A stretch of 64,000 nucleotides of DNA from Microglena sp. YARC (Eukaryota > Chlorophyta > Chlorophyceae > Chlamydomonadales > Chlamydomonadaceae), in the NCBI GenBank assembly GCA_022414725.1, contig CM039462.1, forward strand, positions 94,967,363-95,031,362, written 5' to 3'. The translations under genes were made by a program, and so were the position numbers. A model generated the notes under the pieces. That model searched no databases, was not told the origin of the DNA, and worked only from the letters and a program-made list of their open reading frames with translations. Below, in pieces: positions 39,201-47,200 of the stretch (position 1 is the stretch's first letter; the number at the start of each line of letters is the position of its first letter).

Positions 39201-41062
39201 TGGTGGTGATGTGATGGTGGTGTGATGTGGTGGTGGTGGATGGTGGTGTGATGTGATGATGTGGTGGTGGTGTGTGATGGTTGTAATGTGCTGAATGTGA
39301 TGGTGGTGTGATTGGTGGTGGTGTGATGGTGATGATGTGGTTGGTGCTGTGGATGGTTGGATGATGTTGATGGTGTGATGTGAGGTGATGTGTGGTTGGT
39401 GATGTGATGTGATGTGTGGATGTGATAGTGATGTGATGTGATTGGTGTTGTATGTGATGTGGTGAAATGGTGATCGTGATGTGATGATGTGGTGATGTGA
39501 TGGTGATGTGGGTTTGATGATGTGATGGTGATGTGATGTATATGATGATGGGAACGTGATCTGATGTGATGTGATTGCGTGTGATGTGATGATGGTGGTG
39601 TTGATTCGTGATGGGTGATAGTGGTGATGTGATGATGGTGTGATGTGATGTGGTGTGGTGATGGTGGTGGTAATGGTAATCGAAATGGTTGAATGTGATG
39701 TGATGTGATGAATCTGATGTGATGTGATGGGGGGGGTTGGGTGATGATGTGGTATGTGAGTGTGATGTTTCGATGATTGTGATGTGATGGTGGTGATTTG
39801 TGATGGTGGGTGAATGTTGATGGGTGGGGTGATGAGTGGTGATGATGATGATTGATTGATTGGTGGTGATGTGATGCATGGTGAGTGATGTGAGTTGGTG
39901 ATGTGTGAGATGATTGAATGTGATGTGGTGATGTCGATGATGCTGATGTGATCGGTGATGCTGATAAAATGTGATGGTGAGGGGTCTGATGGGTGTGATG
40001 TGATGGTGGGTGATGTGATGGTGATGTGATGGTTGATGTGATGAGGGTGATGCTGTGAAATGTGTTCAATGTGATGGTAAGTATGTGATTGTTTTTGATG
40101 TGATGGTGATGTGTGATGATGTAATGTGTTGTGATGTGATGTGGATGTGTGTGATGGTGGTGATTTGATGGTGGTTGATGGTGGGTGATGTGATGGTGTA
40201 TGGTGATGTGGTGATGTGATGTGGTTGGTGATTGATGGTGTGTGGTGTGATGTGATTGGATGACGTGTGATGTGATGATGATGGTGATGTTGTGGTGCGA
40301 TGTGTGGTGTGATGTGATGATGTGGTGGTGATGTGGTGATGAAGTGATGGTAGTGATGCTGTGATGTGAATGGTGATGATGTGATGGTGTGATTCTGGTG
40401 ATTGTGATATGTGAATGAGTGGTGATGTGATGGTGATGTGATGTGATGGTGATGTGGATGTGATTGGGGATGTGATGGTGATGTGTGATGTGATGGAACA
40501 CTGTGCTGATTGATGGGTGGTGTATGGTGATGATGATGGTGCGGTGTGATTGGTGTGATGGTGGTGGTGTGATGGTTGTGTAGTGATGATGTGATGGTGG
40601 TCTGTGATGGTGGTGATGTGATGGTGGTGATGGTGATGGTGGTGGTGTGATGGTGATGTGATGTGGTGATTGTGATTGTGATGGTGATGGTGTGATGTGA
40701 TGGTGATGTGATTGATGTTTGTGCATGATGTGATGTGATGGTGGTGATGTGCCGATGTGATGGTGGTGATGTGATGGTGGTGTGATGGTGGTGATGTGAT
40801 GGTGATGATGTCATGGTGATGTGATGGTGGTGATGTGCCGATGTGATAATGGTGGTGATGTAATGGTGATGGTGGTGATGTGATGGTGATGTGATGTGAT
40901 GGTGATGATGTGATGGTGGTATGATGGTGGTGATATGATGGTGTGATGGTGGTGATGTGGTGGTGATGTGATGGTGATGATGTGATGGTGGTGTGATGGC
41001 AGTGTGATGTTGGTGATGTGATCTCACAACAGGCTCCTCCCAGATAGTATTCAACCCTGATG
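910..41062 (+). CDS. MFS_1-like (MFSD6-like) major facilitator transporter, partial split gene
   Basis: Gene-level entry for six exons: 910-1043, 12784-12915, 18171-18286, 32528-32656, 35925-35978 and 37517-37546. All have AG before and GT after, and junction phases agree (1, 1, 0, 0, 0). The joined product reads as a membrane transporter from about helix 6 to helix 10: a hydrophobic helix, a loop beginning AIADSRPP, a helix around [17 protein letters not shown], the [16 protein letters not shown] block, the helix pair [18 protein letters not shown] and [19 protein letters not shown], then [15 protein letters not shown]. The pattern of a long helix, then LGA..TFMGL, then LAA.A.R...YAL, then LTFA and APPGL matches what is known of the MFS_1-like family. 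The N-terminal helices and the C-terminus are not in view. The substrate cannot be inferred. The gene spans more than 40 kb for about 200 codons. End 41062 marks the last copy of exon 6, not the gene end. Confidence 0.62.
1044..2905. repeat. C-rich simple-sequence tract (CCCCA, CCACA, CCCA units)
   Basis: Almost pure C and A on the + strand: runs of accccacccc, accacaccac and cacccaccca that grade into one another. Because there are almost no T residues, no stop codons occur and very long open frames rich in His, Thr and Pro (or Gly, Val and Trp on the other strand) appear. They have no gene-like composition. One exon-1 copy is embedded at 1151-1248. Confidence 0.95.
1151..1248 (+). pseudogene. 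Decayed copy of MFS exon 1 (3' end with donor)
   Basis: Resembles the 3' part of the 910-1043 exon: ttcgtggccttccccctcct, then ttgctttctctatgatac, then caagcctcctcccccagcaa and a donor-like ttcag/gtgcg. The helix frame reads [18 protein letters not shown] and then meets TGA, so this copy cannot replace the exon. Confidence 0.6.
2911..2980 (+). pseudogene. Copy of MFS exon 1 helix segment with donor
   Basis: Reads [20 protein letters not shown] in the exon frame and ends at ccccag/gtgcgac, the same donor context as the 910-1043 exon. The segment encoding the TPSLLPQ block is missing. It sits between the CCCCA tract and the CCCCTA tract. Confidence 0.55.
3040..3372. repeat. CCCCTA / CCCCCTA short tandem repeat
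   Basis: Tandem taccccc and tacccct units, occasionally ctttacccc, about 330 bp. The composition is telomere-like but the unit is not the canonical CCCTAAA. The tract lies between two decayed exon-1 copies, so it is intronic. Confidence 0.9.
3538..3662 (+). pseudogene. Third copy of MFS exon 1 3' end with donor
   Basis: Reads [20 protein letters not shown], a convincing hydrophobic helix, followed by a segment matching the tactccaagcctccttcccc part of exon 1 and the donor atatcag/gtggc. A few base changes break the frame between helix and donor. An acceptor and start for this copy are unclear. It could be an alternative exon if the frame breaks are sequencing errors. Confidence 0.5.
3669..4196. 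repeat. Poly-C and CA dinucleotide tract
   Basis: Alternating runs of C (up to about 40) and cacacacac blocks separated by ctcatac. It is complementary in composition to the poly-G/GT tract at 14660-15480 on the other side of exon 2. Homopolymer lengths are unlikely to be exact in the assembly. Confidence 0.95.
4213..4695. repeat. 68-bp tandem array, about 7 copies
   Basis: Unit of about 68 bp containing cacattatcttcagtatcg, tatgttgccacatgacgtaa and tgacgtactgtacc, very uniform apart from T-run length and a few indels. The run attatcttcag resembles a 3' splice acceptor. The array is intronic, between exons 1 and 2. Confidence 0.93.
4696..5160. repeat. AT-rich stretch with TTTCATTTTATTA repeats and decayed 68-bp-array motifs
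   Basis: Between 4736 and 4860 the sequence is short tandem attatttttcatttt units. After that the motif tgttgccacatgac or close variants recurs near 4900, 5000 and 5098, spaced about 95-100 bp, which look like older diverged copies of the 68-bp unit. No gene is seen. Confidence 0.7.
5161..12130 (+). repeat. 76-bp tandem array carrying the exon-2 acceptor, about 88-90 copies
   Basis: Units of 75-76 bp: a T-rich stretch ending tagtttctactgcag, then cgatcgctgactcac, then a block ending ggacgaggg and attatttta. The block right after the AG is the first part of exon 2 (IADSRPP, then MDEG or VDEG), so every unit repeats the acceptor and about 12 codons. Sequence classes recur (cgtcc or cttcc; aatgg or agtgg; ttgttttcc or tttttgcc), which suggests spread by unequal exchange or conversion. 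The first (5166-5226) and last (about 12040-12095) copies extend further into exon 2 (gaggggtggatcag), then break. Confidence 0.95.
12131..12260 (+). pseudogene. Decayed copy of exon-2 start between two arrays
   Basis: Short non-array stretch. At 12181-12235 it repeats ctgctgcagcgatcgctg and then a diverged gacaagggaggggtaga, matching the exon-2 acceptor and its first codons. The frame is broken by TAG soon after. It marks the switch from the 76-bp to the 25-bp array. Confidence 0.6.
12261..12775. repeat. 25-bp T-rich tandem array, about 20 copies
   Basis: Near-perfect repeats of a 25-bp unit made of gttttttaacc and tttttgtcatgttt. The unit resembles the pyrimidine-rich tract of the 76-bp units (ctttttgtcat). 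It runs directly into the exon-2 acceptor, so it acts as a 500-base expanded polypyrimidine tract. Confidence 0.95.
12784..12915 (+). CDS. MFS transporter exon 2 (central loop and helix 7)
   Basis: Exon of 132 bp, acceptor gctgctgcag before 12784 and donor ggtccag/gtaagc. It enters and leaves after the first base of a codon. Reading: [20 protein letters not shown], then [20 protein letters not shown] and AFGP. The charged first half fits the central cytosolic loop of an MFS protein, and [17 protein letters not shown] fits helix 7. It is the only copy combining the acceptor-side and donor-side halves without a break. The 76-bp array upstream repeats its 5' end and the 12916-15580 block repeats its 3' end. 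Confidence 0.65.
12916..15580 (+). repeat. Array of exon-2 3'-end copies in G/GT-rich DNA
   Basis: About eleven copies of the last 90 or so bases of exon 2 (from cagccatgaag to ggtccag/gtaagcagg), first at about 212-bp spacing (near 13023, 13236, 13449, 13665, 13860, 14067, 14257, 14441), later more decayed (near 14620, 14885, 14998, 15485). Each retains the helix-7 frame ([20 protein letters not shown]) or a frameshifted form and a GT donor. Between copies lie gtgtgtgtgcgtg, ctgcagggg and ggttgggg stretches, and from 14660 long G and GT runs. Confidence 0.88.
15690..18170 (+). repeat. Array of exon-3 copies in CA / CCCTAACCAC-rich DNA
   Basis: Repeated cccctaaccacc and cacacaca blocks alternate with copies of the exon-3 core (tcactgggagctgacacaac, then catgggactctgcctcttgt). 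Copies lie near 16030, 16225, 16370, 16512, 16637, 16762, 16887, 17068, 17408, 17595, 17815 and 17985. From about 17235 copies also carry the full acceptor and start (ttcag/gtctcatctggacc). Copies near 16512-16960 are almost identical at 125-bp spacing. The gene-proximal copies are the most complete. Confidence 0.88.
18171..18286 (+). CDS. MFS transporter exon 3 (helix 8 region)
   Basis: Exon of 116 bp, acceptor ccttgttcag, donor aaaatcag/gtacat, entering after one codon base and leaving in phase 0. With the G from exon 2 it reads [20 protein letters not shown], then [35 protein letters not shown] is the best family match in the window: MFS_1-like proteins have a long helix, then LGA..L.GL and an acidic residue before aromatic residues. 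Upstream copies at about 17240, 17780 and 17950 share the start but end in a different 3' sequence (cttgtgtacttgtg). Confidence 0.68.
18289..18531 (+). repeat. Exon-3 end copies around a CCCCTG hexamer array
   Basis: Right after exon 3, the end of the exon recurs (catgggactctgcctcttgt, then ggaactg) and runs into about 22 units of cccctg at 18316-18453. A second end copy follows at 18476-18531, reading [17 protein letters not shown], with donor aaaatcag/gtacag. This second copy is in frame with no stop and is as good a candidate for the real exon end as 18286. Confidence 0.75.
18550..19728. mobile_element. DNA-transposon-like element with 22-bp terminal inverted repeats
   Basis: The ends 18550-18571 (actgctctcaaaatttaacg plus gt) and 19707-19728 are inverted copies of each other with one mismatch in 22. 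Several tgacgg motifs recur just inside both ends, which is typical of subterminal transposase-binding repeats. The interior (18900-19600) is unique, of balanced composition, and has short open frames only. No obvious target-site duplication was found. I could not assign a superfamily. At 1.18 kb it is probably non-autonomous or decayed. Confidence 0.6.
18950..19192 (-). CDS. Unidentified 80-codon ORF inside the TIR element
   Basis: The minus-strand frame starts [20 protein letters not shown] and ends [13 protein letters not shown] before a stop. It has a serine/acidic-rich second half and normal amino-acid composition, unlike the repeat frames elsewhere. I recognise no domain. The position inside inverted repeats makes a transposase remnant or captured fragment the likeliest explanation. 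There is no evidence it is expressed. Confidence 0.25.
   Translation of the reverse strand: MTWEPFHKLLAIERHTNSHSNWLLSLPMKGSILGSIEPSVNSLKLNCSSGLSSTDDPSEESGLDPDVSGEDEVPLALLGR
19729..20392. other. AT-rich unique spacer
   Basis: Begins with tatattta repeats (19740-19770), then ordinary AT-rich sequence. No exon, RNA gene or array was recognised. It separates the TIR element from the 30-bp array. Confidence 0.6.
20393..28480. repeat. 30-bp tandem array, about 265-270 copies
   Basis: Unit gtaggccgaaagggcaggtg plus gaacgctggt, 30 bp. Because 30 is a multiple of 3, all three minus-strand frames stay open and give 10-residue periodic peptides ([30 protein letters not shown]). On the + strand one frame hits TAG in every unit. 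Copies at 20.4-23.7 kb and 28.2-28.48 kb are clean. Those at about 23.8-27.9 kb carry many single-base insertions and deletions. Variants with ggctgaaagg cluster in the last kilobase. Confidence 0.96.
28481..28828. other. Unique intronic spacer
   Basis: About 350 bp of balanced, non-repetitive sequence between the 30-bp array and the ATATT tract. Open frames up to 93 codons exist on both strands, but none shows a recognisable family or obvious splice context. It may be a fragment of an older element. Confidence 0.5.
28829..29062. repeat. ATATT pentamer-like tract
   Basis: About 230 bp of tattatatta and close variants. It sits immediately before a decayed exon-3 end copy. Confidence 0.9.
29066..29128 (+). 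pseudogene. Distant copy of MFS exon-3 end
   Basis: The sequence tgtgacttcgcctctcgtgg, then aattgtgtgtcgagctgcct and ttcttgttcaaaatgtgag, matches the end of exon 3. One frame reads [11 protein letters not shown], which is closer to the acidic-Pro-Phe pattern of MFS_1-like proteins than the EATFFKNQ of exon 3 itself. A donor aaaat/gtgag follows, but its phase does not fit exon 4. It lies 11 kb from exon 3, beyond the 30-bp array. Confidence 0.5.
29240..31672. repeat. 31-bp tandem array, about 75-80 copies
   Basis: Unit gactgatttgactggagggc plus ggtatggtcca, 31 bp. Since 31 is not a multiple of 3, the frame rotates each unit and the minus-strand frames cycle through [20 protein letters not shown] and [11 protein letters not shown]. 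Indels are frequent, most of all after 30.6 kb. Confidence 0.95.
31674..31818 (+). mobile_element. tRNA-derived SINE-like element
   Basis: A gttcgaatctc motif at 31708-31718 matches the RNA polymerase III B box in a T-arm-like context (gaga, loop, tctc). Upstream, gattgatagagctc resembles a D-arm/A-box region. About 85 bp of unrelated body follows and it ends in a tttc microsatellite (about 31803-31816), a common SINE tail. No complete tRNA cloverleaf or target duplication was confirmed. Confidence 0.45.
31819..32527 (+). repeat. Exon-4 start copies separated by CCCTAAA/CCCTGAA repeats
   Basis: Four incomplete copies of exon 4 begin near 31889, 32042, 32223 and 32376 (block gatgaagatggt, then acagtagagcagc, then cttgccgc or variants). 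Each stops at the codons for HIAYAL. Between them are aaccctgaacccc and aaccctaaaccc heptamer-like repeats resembling plant/algal telomere sequence. Most copies are preceded by ccctgcag, an acceptor with a telomere-like pyrimidine tract. Some contain deletions or stops. Confidence 0.88.
32528..32656 (+). CDS. MFS transporter exon 4 (helices 8-9 loop and helix 9/10)
   Basis: Exon of 129 bp (43 codons), acceptor ccctgtag, donor ctacag/gtgatc, phase 0 at both ends. It reads [20 protein letters not shown], then [20 protein letters not shown] and SLQ. The order of basic loop, hydrophobic helix with an internal Arg, Y.L.P, then W.VL..DSL matches the MFS_1-like segment where R lies near the end of one helix and the P..W turn begins the next. 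It is the only copy uniting the repeated 5' part with the repeated 3' part. Confidence 0.68.
32657..35220 (+). repeat. Exon-4 3'-end copies in GGTGGT/GTGGG-rich DNA
   Basis: First two longer copies (near 32772-32822 and 32935-32990, gcatacgccctggctcctaa onward). Then many short copies of gcagtgctggctgctgactc plus actacagg or a variant, near 33163, 33287, 33408, 33526, 33640, 33750, 33976, 34090, 34170, 34268, 34365, 34463 and 34587. Most keep the LAADSLQ codons and several keep the GT donor. Spacers are ggtggtggt, gtgggtggg and long G runs. After 34.65 kb only GGTGGT-like sequence remains. Confidence 0.88.
35235..35924 (+). repeat. CACCAC/CATCAC trinucleotide tract with exon-5 acceptor copies
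   Basis: Long ACC/ATC triplet tract. The phrase ttcaggtgctcacctttgcc, or a close variant, recurs near 35573, 35678 and 35834 before the real acceptor at 35921-35924. Each is an acceptor plus the first codons of exon 5 (VLTFA). The tract is the reverse complement in composition of the GGTGGT tract in the 5' half of the same intron. Confidence 0.9.
35925..35978 (+). CDS. MFS transporter exon 5 (54 bp)
   Basis: Acceptor ccacttccag, donor cagctg/gtgagt, phase 0 at both ends, 18 codons reading [18 protein letters not shown]. It continues DSLQ of exon 4 into the LTFA helix and leads to APPGL of exon 6. This is the order found in MFS_1-like proteins, where a helix with LTF is followed by a loop with APP. 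Confidence 0.66.
35979..36430 (+). repeat. Exon-5 end copies and TTTA tract
   Basis: Near 36121-36149 there is a copy of the exon-5 end (cttgctgtatcaaggccaaa, then cagctg/gtgagtcg), and near 36366 a shorter relic (aagcagctgatgagtc). Between them are a T run (36018-36040) and a ttta tract (36200-36360). Confidence 0.8.
36430..37516 (+). repeat. Array of exon-6 acceptor copies in CCAACCACCCTAACC-rich DNA
   Basis: Repeats of ccaaccaccctaacc-like 15-mers with, every 75-135 bp, a phrase like tctcaccaacaggcccctcc. Examples lie near 36426, 36504, 36758, 36891, 36998, 37119, 37238 and 37372. Each is an acceptor followed by the first codons of exon 6 (APP). The copy near 36504-36535 also includes ggattaga. 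Confidence 0.88.
37517..37546 (+). CDS. MFS transporter exon 6, 30-bp microexon
   Basis: Acceptor tcaaacag, donor ctcatg/gtgagt, 10 codons reading [10 protein letters not shown], phase 0 at both ends. APPGL..TL is a well-known loop in MFS_1-like proteins, directly after the helix encoded by exon 5. It is flanked by complementary arrays: CCAACC-rich upstream and GGTTGG-rich downstream. A further 30-bp copy lies at 41033-41062. Confidence 0.6.
37547..38097 (+). repeat. 77-bp array of exon-6 end copies with donor, about 7 copies
   Basis: Unit of 77 bp: gattagactcaaccctcatg (end of exon 6), gtgagtttgtattttg (donor), ttttagattggtta, then ggttggggtggttgggg. Each unit therefore has a donor and, about 20 bp on, a TTTTAG that resembles an acceptor. 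The last units (37985-38097) are diverged. Confidence 0.93.
38098..41020. repeat. GATGTGATGGTG-type tract, about 2.9 kb
   Basis: Imperfect 6-12 bp units such as ggtgatgtgatg and gtgatggtgatg. The minus strand has no stops over long distances, giving His/Ser/Thr/Ile-rich frames ([11 protein letters not shown]). A higher-order unit containing gtgattcgtgatgtgatagt recurs in 38.3-39.1 kb. Noise increases in 39.1-40.5 kb. No gene is present. Confidence 0.95.
41033..41062 (+). pseudogene. Full-length copy of microexon 6 with in-frame stop
   Basis: Acceptor ctcacaacag, donor cctgatg/gtgagt, length exactly 30 bp like exon 6. In the exon-6 frame it reads APPR, a stop, then YSTLM. In another frame it is open. 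If the stop is a sequencing error this could be the true exon. The following 41063-41220 is ordinary AT-rich intron. Confidence 0.5.
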
Positions 41063-41220
41063 GTGAGTTTGTATTTTGTTTTTAATTGTAAGAGTTTTTT
41101 CTAGTTGTTCATTTAACTGATTTTCAATTGTTTTCGATTGTTATGATTTTTATTTTCATTTTGATTGAAAAGATTTGTAATGAAGTGCTAGTCTTGGGTG
41201 TATGTTAATGTATGTTTTTA

Positions 41221-44200
41221 CAGTGTTTGGCTTGCTACCAAAGATGCTACCCAAAGATGCCAATTATGCCATATTTACAGTGTTTTGGCTGCTACCCCAA
41301 GAGCCAATATTGCCAAATACCCAAAGCATGCCATATTTACAGTGTTTGGCTGCTAACCCCCAAAAGATGCCCAATATGCCATATTTACAGTGTTTGGCTG
41401 CTACCCCCAAAGATGCCAATATGCCATATTTTACAGTGTTTGGCTGCTACCCCAAAATGATGCCAATATGCATTATTTGTCATATTTTACAGTGTTTGGC
41501 TGCTACCCCAAAGATGCCAATATGCCATATTTACAGTGTTTGGCTGCTACCCCAAAAGAATGCCAATATGCCATAAATAGCCATTTACACCAGTGCTTTT
41601 GGTGCCTATACCCCAAAGATGCCAAATATGCCATATTTACAGTGTTTGGCCTGCTACTCCCAAAGATGCCAATATGCCATAATTTACAGGTTTTGGCTGC
41701 TACCCCAAAGATGCCAATATGCCATATTTTACAGTGTTTTGGCTGCTACCCCAAAGATTTTGCCAATATGCCATATTTACAGTGTTTGGCTGCTACCCCA
41801 AAGATGCCAATATGCCAATATTTACAGTGGTTTTGGCTGCTACCTCAAAGACGCCAATAATGCCATATTTACAGTGTTTGGCTGCTACCCCAAAGATGCC
41901 AATATGCCATATTTACATGTGTTGGCTGCTACCCCAAAGATGCCAATATGCCATATTTTACAGTGTTTGGCTGCTACCCCCAAAAGATGCCAATATGCCA
42001 TATTTACAGTGTTTTGGCTGCTACCCCGCCAATATGCCATATACATGTTTGGCTGCTGCCAATATGCCATATTTACAGTGTTTGGCGGCTTACCCCCAAA
42101 GAATGCCAATATGCATTATTTACAGAGTTTGCTGCTACCCCCCAAAAGATGCCAATCATGTCCATTTTAATTTACATTGTGTTGGCTGCTACTACCCAAA
42201 GATGCCAATATGCGCATAGTTTTACAGTGTTTGGCTGCTACCCCAAAGATGCAATTTACATATTTAGTGTTTGGCTGCTTACCCGCAAAGATGCCAATCA
42301 TGCCATATTTACAGTGGTTTGGATGGCTACCCAAGATGCAATATGCATATTTCAGTGTTTGGTGCTACCCCAAAGATGCCAATATGCCATATTTACATAT
42401 TGATCATATATGCTCATATATTTACATGTGTTGCTGCCTACAAAGTGCCAATATGCCATATTTACATGTTTGCTGCTACCCCAAAGATGCAATATGCCTA
42501 TTACAGTGTTTTGGCTGCTAACCCAAAGATGCCAATATGCCCATGTTTTGGCTGCTACCCCAAATGATGCCAATATCCATATTTACAGTGTTTTTGGCTG
42601 CTAACCCCAAAAGATGCCAATATGCCATATTTACAGTGGTTTGGCTGCTAACCCCAACAAGAACGCCAATATGCCATATTTACAGTGTTTTGGCTGCTAC
42701 CCCAAAGATGCCAATATGCCATTTTACAGTGTTTGGCTGCTACCCAAAGTGCCAATATGCCATATTTACAGTGTTTGCTGCACCCAAAGACGCCAATATG
42801 CCATATTTACAGTGTTTGCTGCTACCCCAAAGATGCCAATATGCCATATTTACAGTGTTTTGGCTGCTACCGGCCAAAAAAGATGCCAATATTGCCATAT
42901 TTACAGTGTTTTGGCTGCTAACCCCAAAGATGCCATATGCCCAATAATTTACAGTGGGTTTGCCTGCTACCCCAAAGAACGCCAATAATTGCCATATTTT
43001 ACAGTGGGTTTGGCTGCTACCCCAAAGATGCCAATATGCCATATTTACAGTGTTTTGGCTGCTACCCAGCAAAGATGCCAATATGCCATATTTACAGTGT
43101 TTGGCTTGTCTCCGCTTCAAAAAGCAAAATATAAATCATATTTACATGTTGGCTGCTACCGACCAAAGAATGCCAATACCTGCCATAATTTACAGTGTGT
43201 TTGGCTGCTACCCAAAGATGCCAATATGCCATATTTACAGTGTTGCTGTTTGGCTGCTGAACCATCCAAGATGCAATATGGCCATATTTAAGTGTTTGGC
43301 TGCTTAACGCTCCAAAGACGCCAATATGCCATATTTACAGTGTTTGGCTGCTACCCCAAAGATGCCAATATGCCATATTTACAGTGTTTTGGACTGCTAC
43401 CCCAAGATGCGCAATATGCCATATTTATCAAGTGTTTGGCTGCTTAAACCTCAAAGACGCCAATAATGCCATATTTAACAGTGTTTGGCTGCTAACCCCA
43501 AAAGCGCCAATTATGCCATAATTTACAGTAGTTTGGCATGCTACCACCAGATGCCAATATGCCATATTTTTACAGTGTTTGGGCTGCTACCCCAAAGATG
43601 CCAATTGCCATATTGTACAGTGGTTTTGGCTGCTACCCCAAAGACGCCAAATATTGCCATATTTTACCAGTGTTTGGGCTGCTACCCCAAGATGCCAATA
43701 TGCCATATTTACAGTGTTTGGACTGCTACCCCAAAGATGCCAATATGCCATATTTACAGGTGTTTGGCTGCTCCCAAAGATGCCAAAATATGCCATAATT
43801 TTACAGTGTTTGCCTGCTACCTCCCAAAAGAACGCCAATATGCCATATTTACATGTGTTTTGGCTGCTACTCAAAGATGCCAATATGCCATATTTACAGT
43901 GTTTGCTGCTACCGCCAAAGATGCCAATATGCCATACAGTGTTTGGCTTACCCCAGTGTTTGGCTGCTAACCTCAGTCAAAAACGCAAATATATCAATTA
44001 CAGTGTTTTGGCCTGCTACCGCCAAAGATGCCAATATGCACATATTTACAGTGTTTGGCTGCTACCCCCAAAGAATGCCAAATATGCCATTTACAGTGTT
44101 TGGCTGCTACCCCAAAGATGCCAAATATGCCATATTTACAGTGTTTTGGCTGCTACCGGACCAAGATGCCAATATGCCATATTTACAGTGTTTGTCTTGC

Positions 44201-47200
44201 TACCGCGCCTCCAAAGATGCCAAAGCATATTTACAAGTGTTTGCTGCTACCCCAAACGAATGCCAATATGCCATATTTACAAGTGTTGGTGCACCTCAAA
44301 GACGCCAATATGCCATATTACAGTGTTTGGCTGCTACGCCCAAAGATGCCAATATGCCATATTTACAGTGTTTGGCTGCTACCCCAAAGATTGCCATATT
44401 ATGCCATATTTACAGTGTTTGGCTGCTACCATCACCAAAGCGCCAATATGCCCATATTTACAGTGTTTGCTGCTTCCGCCAAATGAGCCAATATGCCATA
44501 TTTACAGTGTTTGGCTGCTACCATGCCAAAGATGCCAATATGCCATATTTACAGTGTTTGGCTGCAACCAGCCAAAAGATGCCAATATGCCATATTTACA
44601 GTGTTTGGGTGATACCCCAAAGATGCAATAGCCATATTTACAAGTGTTTGGCTGCTACCCCAAAGAATGCCAAGCCATATTTACAGTGTTTGGCTGCTAC
44701 CCAAAGATGCCAATATGCCATATTTTTACAGTGTTTGGGCTGCTAACCCCAAAGATGCAATATGGCTACCCCATTTAACTTTAAGTGTTTGGCTGCTAAC
44801 CCCAAAGATGCCAAAATATGCCATATTTACAGTGTTTTTGGCTGCTACCCCATCAAAGATGCCAAAGGATGCCAATATGGCATATTTACATATTTAGTGT
44901 TTGCTGTAGTGTTTGGCTCTACCCCCAAAGATGCAATATGCATATTTAAGTGTCTGGCTGGCACCTCAAAGACGCCAATATGCCATATTTACAGTGTTTG
45001 CTTGCTACCTCAAAAAGACGGCCAATATGCATATTTACAGTGTTTGCGCTGCTACCCCAAAAAGCCAACTATGCCAATTTAACAGTGTTTGGCTGCTACC
45101 CAAAGACGCCAATATGCTATATTACAGTGTTTGGCTGTACCCAAGTTGCCAATATGCCATATTTTACAGTGTTGCTGCACCCCAAAGATGCCAATATTTG
45201 CCATATTTACAAGTTTGGCTGCACCCCAAAGGATGCCAATATGCCATATTTACAGTGTTTGGCTGCTACCCCAAAGATGTCCAATATGCCATATTTACAG
45301 GTGTTTGGCTGCTACAGCAAAGATGCCAATAGCATAATTTACAGTTGGCTTGCTACCCAAAGCAAATGCATATGCCATATTACAGTGTTTGGCCTGCTAT
45401 GCCAATAGATTGCCATATATCACAAAGTGTTTAACAAAGATGTGTTTGGCTGCTACCCCAAAGATGCCAATATGACCCATACGAGTTGCCTGCTACCCAA
45501 AGCAAAGCTACCCCAAAGAAACAATATCCATATTTACAGTTTTGGCGCTACCCACCCAAAGATGCCCAATATGCCAATAAACCATAGTACAGTGTTTGGC
45601 GCTACCCCAAAGATGCCAATATGCCATATTTTACAGTGTTTGGCTGCTAACCCCAAAAGATGCCAATATGCCATATTATACACCGCCAAAGATGGCCATA
45701 ATTTACTGCTATGCCTATATTTAACACGCAAATATATGCTACCCAAAAGATGCCAATATGCCATATTACAGTGGTTTGGCTGCTACCCCAAAGATGCCAA
45801 TATGCCATATTTACAGGTTTGGCTGCTACCCAAAGATGCCAAATGCCATATTTACAGTGGTTTGGCTGCTACCGCAAAAGATCCAATATGCGCATATTTA
45901 CAGTGTGTTTTTGGCTGCTACCCCAAAGATGCCAATAATGCCATATTTTAACATGTTGTTGGCTGCTACCCCATGTGTTTTGCCTGCTACCCCAAGGAGA
46001 TGCAATAATGCCATATTTACAGTGTTTGGCTGCTACCCCAAAGATGCCAATATGCCATATTTACAGTGTATTGGCTGCTACCTCAAAAATGGCAATATCA
46101 TATTTACAGTGTTGGGCTACCAAAGATTTATTGCCAGTGTTTTTGGCTGCTACCCCTCAAGACGCCAATATGCCATTTTACAGTGTTTTGGCGCTACCAC
46201 AAAGATCGTGCCATATTTACAGTTTGGCTGCTACCCCAAAGATGCCAATATCCTTGGCTGCTACCCCAAAGATGCCAATATGCCATATTTACAGTGTTTG
46301 CCTTTGCTAACTTCCCAAAACGGCAATATGCCAATACAGATGCCTGCCATATTTACAGTTTTGGCTGCTACCCCAAAGAATGCCAATATGCCATATTTAC
46401 TCAGTGTTTGGCTGCTACCCCAGAACGATGCCAATATTGCCATATTTTACCAGTGTTGCCTGCACCTCAAACGCAAATATTTATGCATATTTACAATGTT
46501 GGCTACTACCCCAAAGACGCCCAATATGCCATATACAGTGTTGTTGGCCTGCTACCCCAAAGACTGCCAATATGCCAGTATTTACAGTGTGGCTGTACCT
46601 TCAAAAACGCAAAAGTATATCATATGTACATGTTTGGCTGCTACCCAAAGATGCCAAATCCATATTTACGTGTTGTGCTTGCTAACCCCAAATGATGCCA
46701 AATGCCATTATTTACAGTGTTTGGCTGCTACCCAAAAGATTGCCATATGCCCATATTTTAAACAGTGTTGGGCGCTACCCCAAAGACGCCATTATGCCAT
46801 ATCTTTTACAGTGTTGCTGCTACCCCAAAGATGCCAAATATGCCAGCCCATATTTACAGTGTTTGCCTGCTTACCCCAAGATGCACAATATGCCATATTT
46901 ACATGTTTGGCTGCATACCTCAAAGATGCAATTGCCATATTTACAGTGTTTGGCTGCTACCCCCAAGCATGCCAATATGCCATATTTACGTGTTTGGCTG
47001 CTACCCAAAGATGCAATATGAAAACATATTTACAGTGTTTTGGCGCTACCCCAAGATCAAATGCCATATTTTTCAGTGTTTGGCTGCTACCAAAGATTGC
47101 CAATATGCCATATTACGTGTTGGTGCTACCCCAAGACGCCAATATGCCATATTTACAGGTATTGGCTGCTACCCCAAAAGATCCAAAATATCCATATTAC

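Noticed and set aside
38266..41054. Minus-strand ORF of 922 codons ([11 protein letters not shown] repeats)
   Set aside because: GATGTGATGGTG tract without stops on that strand. Composition is purely repeat-driven.
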